Below are positions 32,165-33,480 of a stretch of 33,480 nt of DNA, piece after piece. The position numbers were made by a program, and so were the translations under genes. The stretch's first letter is position 1. Each line of letters begins with the position of its first letter. Origin of the DNA: Caldilineaceae bacterium. Its GTDB lineage: Bacteria; Chloroflexota; Anaerolineae; Caldilineales; Caldilineaceae. Location of the stretch: assembly GCA_023384455.1 (NCBI GenBank), contig JAHDWH010000013.1:1-33480 (forward strand), read 5' to 3'. Under the pieces are notes generated by a model. It was given only the letters and a program-made list of their open reading frames with translations. It made no database searches and had not been told where the DNA came from.

Positions 32165-32407
32165 TCAATCTTCCATTGCGCGTTCAGCGATCAACTCGGC
32201 AACCCCGTCCCGATCAGGCGAGAAACGTCGTCCTGCGCCCAGCAAACGTCGCGCCAATTCGGCGCGGTCGGGAATGATCCGCACAAGTATCTCGTCTTTG
32301 CCTGCCACCACTTGCCAGTCGAGTCGATAGCCGGGCCTAATGCCGTAGTAACGCCCAACTTCGGCTGGTATGGTGACCATATTTTTCCGGGTAACTGTTG
32401 TAATCAT
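32165..32407 (-). CDS. vapB: AbrB/MazE-type antitoxin of the VapBC module
   Basis: An 80-residue protein. The N-terminal swapped-hairpin DNA-binding domain reads MITTVTRKNMVTIPAEVGRYYGIRPGYRLDW; TxKxQVTIP-like spacing and GIxPGxxL are the AbrB hallmarks. The C-terminal 45 residues (DRAELARRLLGAGRRF, ELIAERAMED) would wrap the PIN toxin. The ATG at 32407 is chosen because the AbrB domain begins there; upstream codons overlap the promoter and the end of the phosphotransferase gene. The promoter at 32415-32443 would start transcription within a base or two of this ATG, predicting a leaderless mRNA. Confidence 0.88.
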   Translation of the reverse strand: MITTVTRKNMVTIPAEVGRYYGIRPGYRLDWQVVAGKDEILVRIIPDRAELARRLLGAGRRFSPDRDGVAELIAERAMED

Positions 32408-32443
32408 GGAACTGATGATAATCCATGCATAAGGATTCGTCAA
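32405..32443 (-). promoter_or_regulatory. vapBC promoter with overlapping inverted repeat
   Basis: Minus strand: TTGACG (32443-32438), 17 bases, TATCAT (32420-32415), start expected near 32408. ATTATCAT and ATGATTAC form an imperfect inverted repeat with a 7-base spacer over the -10 and the start codon, a plausible VapB operator for autoregulation. The -35 hexamer contains the TGA stop of the upstream phosphotransferase gene. Confidence 0.6.
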
Positions 32444-33408
32444 GACCCAATCTCAACCCCCACCCGGGCCCGGATGGACGCATAGACTCCCGGAATGAAC
32501 TGCGCTTTCTCCACCCGCACCTGGGGATTGGGCGCGTTGTAGACCCAATCCAGAAAGACCAGCCCCACGGCTACGATAAACGGATCCAATTCGGCGTCGT
32601 CGGCGAAGGGCAGGGGCGTGACTTCGACGTAGCCCGCTTTGAAAGCCTGCCAGTGCGCGGCCTGGGTGGGCGGATCGTCGTAGAGTTCCACCCGCAGCGT
32701 GGCGATGTCGTAGCAGTAGTGACCCCGACCCAACTGGTCGAAATCGATGAGACTCACCCGCCCGTTGTGGACGAGAAAATTGCCAAAGTGCAGGTCGGCG
32801 TGGATGACGCCGTAGCTCTGCCGCGTCTGCCCCACCCGGTCCATCCCGGCCACCGCGTATTCGATGGCCTGTTCCAGCAGTGCTTCGTTTTCCGGGCCAA
32901 TCTCCGCCCGGTGTTGGGGAATCCACTCCCGGTGGGAGCGGGCCAGGGCCTGATCGTAGCGATAACCGGGGCGAAAGCCGTTCGCCTCATCCGGGAAAGG
33001 AAAGGCCCGCCCGATTTCGTGGAGGTGGGCGGTGATGCGCCCGCACTGGCGTAGAATGTCTGGTGTGAGATGACGGGATGCTGGCTCGCCCTCTATCCAG
33101 TCAAAGAGACAGGCCAGCCGCTCGCCTTCTGGGGTAGAAATGGCAGTGATCAGTTCGCCGTCCCGGTTGCGCACAGGCCGGGGCGCGGCGACCGTCCCCA
33201 CCCCCGCCGCGAAGTCCAAAAAGGCCAGTTCATCCTCCATCCAGCGCCGCTCTTTGAATTCCGGCGCGGTGATACGCAGACTGTAGACGCACCCGTCCGC
33301 GGCCTCCACCCGGTAGATATGATTCCAACGGTCTTGGAGAAGCTGGGTATAGACCCCGGCCAGCCCGTATTGGGCCAAGATGGATTCCAGCAGACCTTCG
33401 GTTTTCAT
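32440..33408 (-). CDS. APH-fold phosphotransferase (homoserine kinase II/aminoglycoside phosphotransferase-like)
   Basis: A 322-residue kinase-like protein. The Brenner motif GVIHADLHFGNFLV (200-213) supplies catalytic Asp205 and Asn210. LIDFDQLG (220-227) gives the metal-binding Asp222. An N-lobe Lys/Glu pair is less clear (SLRITAPE around 43-50, then EDELAFL around 58-64). YDIATLRVELYDDPP matches the helix following the DFD motif in choline, homoserine II and fructosamine kinase relatives. Antibiotic phosphorylation is unlikely to be its natural role; a small hydroxyl or amino substrate is more probable, not identified. The start is the ATG at 33408, behind GAGGAGAGG. Upstream, to the window end, a TTGACG (about 33467) has no convincing -10. 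Confidence 0.85.
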   Translation of the reverse strand: MKTEGLLESILAQYGLAGVYTQLLQDRWNHIYRVEAADGCVYSLRITAPEFKERRWMEDELAFLDFAAGVGTVAAPRPVRNRDGELITAISTPEGERLACLFDWIEGEPASRHLTPDILRQCGRITAHLHEIGRAFPFPDEANGFRPGYRYDQALARSHREWIPQHRAEIGPENEALLEQAIEYAVAGMDRVGQTRQSYGVIHADLHFGNFLVHNGRVSLIDFDQLGRGHYCYDIATLRVELYDDPPTQAAHWQAFKAGYVEVTPLPFADDAELDPFIVAVGLVFLDWVYNAPNPQVRVEKAQFIPGVYASIRARVGVEIGS

Positions 33409-33480
33409 TGCCCTCTCCTCCCCGGTGCGATAATCCCAACATTACCATAGGACTCGTCAAGAAATAAGTTCCATCTGGTG

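Noticed and set aside
33409..33480. Promoter of the phosphotransferase gene
   Set aside because: TTGACG is present on the minus strand, but the best -10 (GATTAT) would need 19-base spacing, too weak to list.

Overview
The window is a stretch of GC-rich bacterial chromosome. Gene content and style suggest a Chloroflexota member, Anaerolineae- or Caldilineae-like, probably from a metagenome. The pointers are a surface beta-helix protein with CSLREA and choice-of-anchor motifs, a CarD regulator, a class I sucA/sucB pair without a nearby E3, a ParA protein with a receiver domain, and many intergenic palindromic word repeats. The phylum is inferred from this style, not from a marker gene.

Layout. 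1-5500, minus strand: sucA-sucB (2-oxoglutarate dehydrogenase E1 and E2), then the redox chaperone hslO and a scrap of a VOC/glyoxalase gene. 5500-11000: a secreted beta-helix protein, an ABC-2 permease with its ATPase, and an RmlD-like reductase, separated by repeat-filled gaps. 11260-15100: carD (near-perfect promoter, structured leader, terminator), an AlkA-type glycosylase, a dihydropyrimidinase-type amidohydrolase and a nitroreductase. 15240-17522: one reading frame joining an AI-2E-family membrane protein to a complete mannose-6-phosphate isomerase. 17516-20165: an accessory island (below). 20166-26311: the minus-strand run maf, rsgA, a type II restriction endonuclease, its D12-class adenine methyltransferase, and uvrD/pcrA; the last four are within 0-11 bases of each other. 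26502-31742, plus strand: a CpaE/TadZ-like receiver-ParA protein, an orphan nucleoside-type ABC permease, then PHP phosphoesterase, alr and nth as a tight operon. 31745-33408, minus strand: a vapBC toxin-antitoxin pair and an APH-fold phosphotransferase.

The most unusual part is the island between uvrD and the AI-2E/manA gene. It holds an intact DUF3800 gene, a second DUF3800 gene cut by a single in-frame TAG, an HNH endonuclease with an overlapping partner gene, and two plus-strand transcription units with no ORF. Each of these units has a promoter with 17-bp spacing and TATACT at -10, a compact multi-stem RNA of about 85 or 117 nt, and a terminator ending in a U tract. Relic copies of the uvrD 3' end (at 18235 and 19255) and of the AI-2E 5' end (at 18281) lie between the modules. 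This looks like several alternative fillings of one uvrD/AI-2E gap stacked in tandem.

A second theme is repeats. Nearly every larger intergenic gap holds a palindromic pair built from its own short word family. Several genes (the RmlD-like reductase, the amidohydrolase, the AI-2E/manA fusion, alr) end inside such repeats, which supply their last residues and, in three cases, the stop codon. All functional calls are from reading the sequence; no database search was run.
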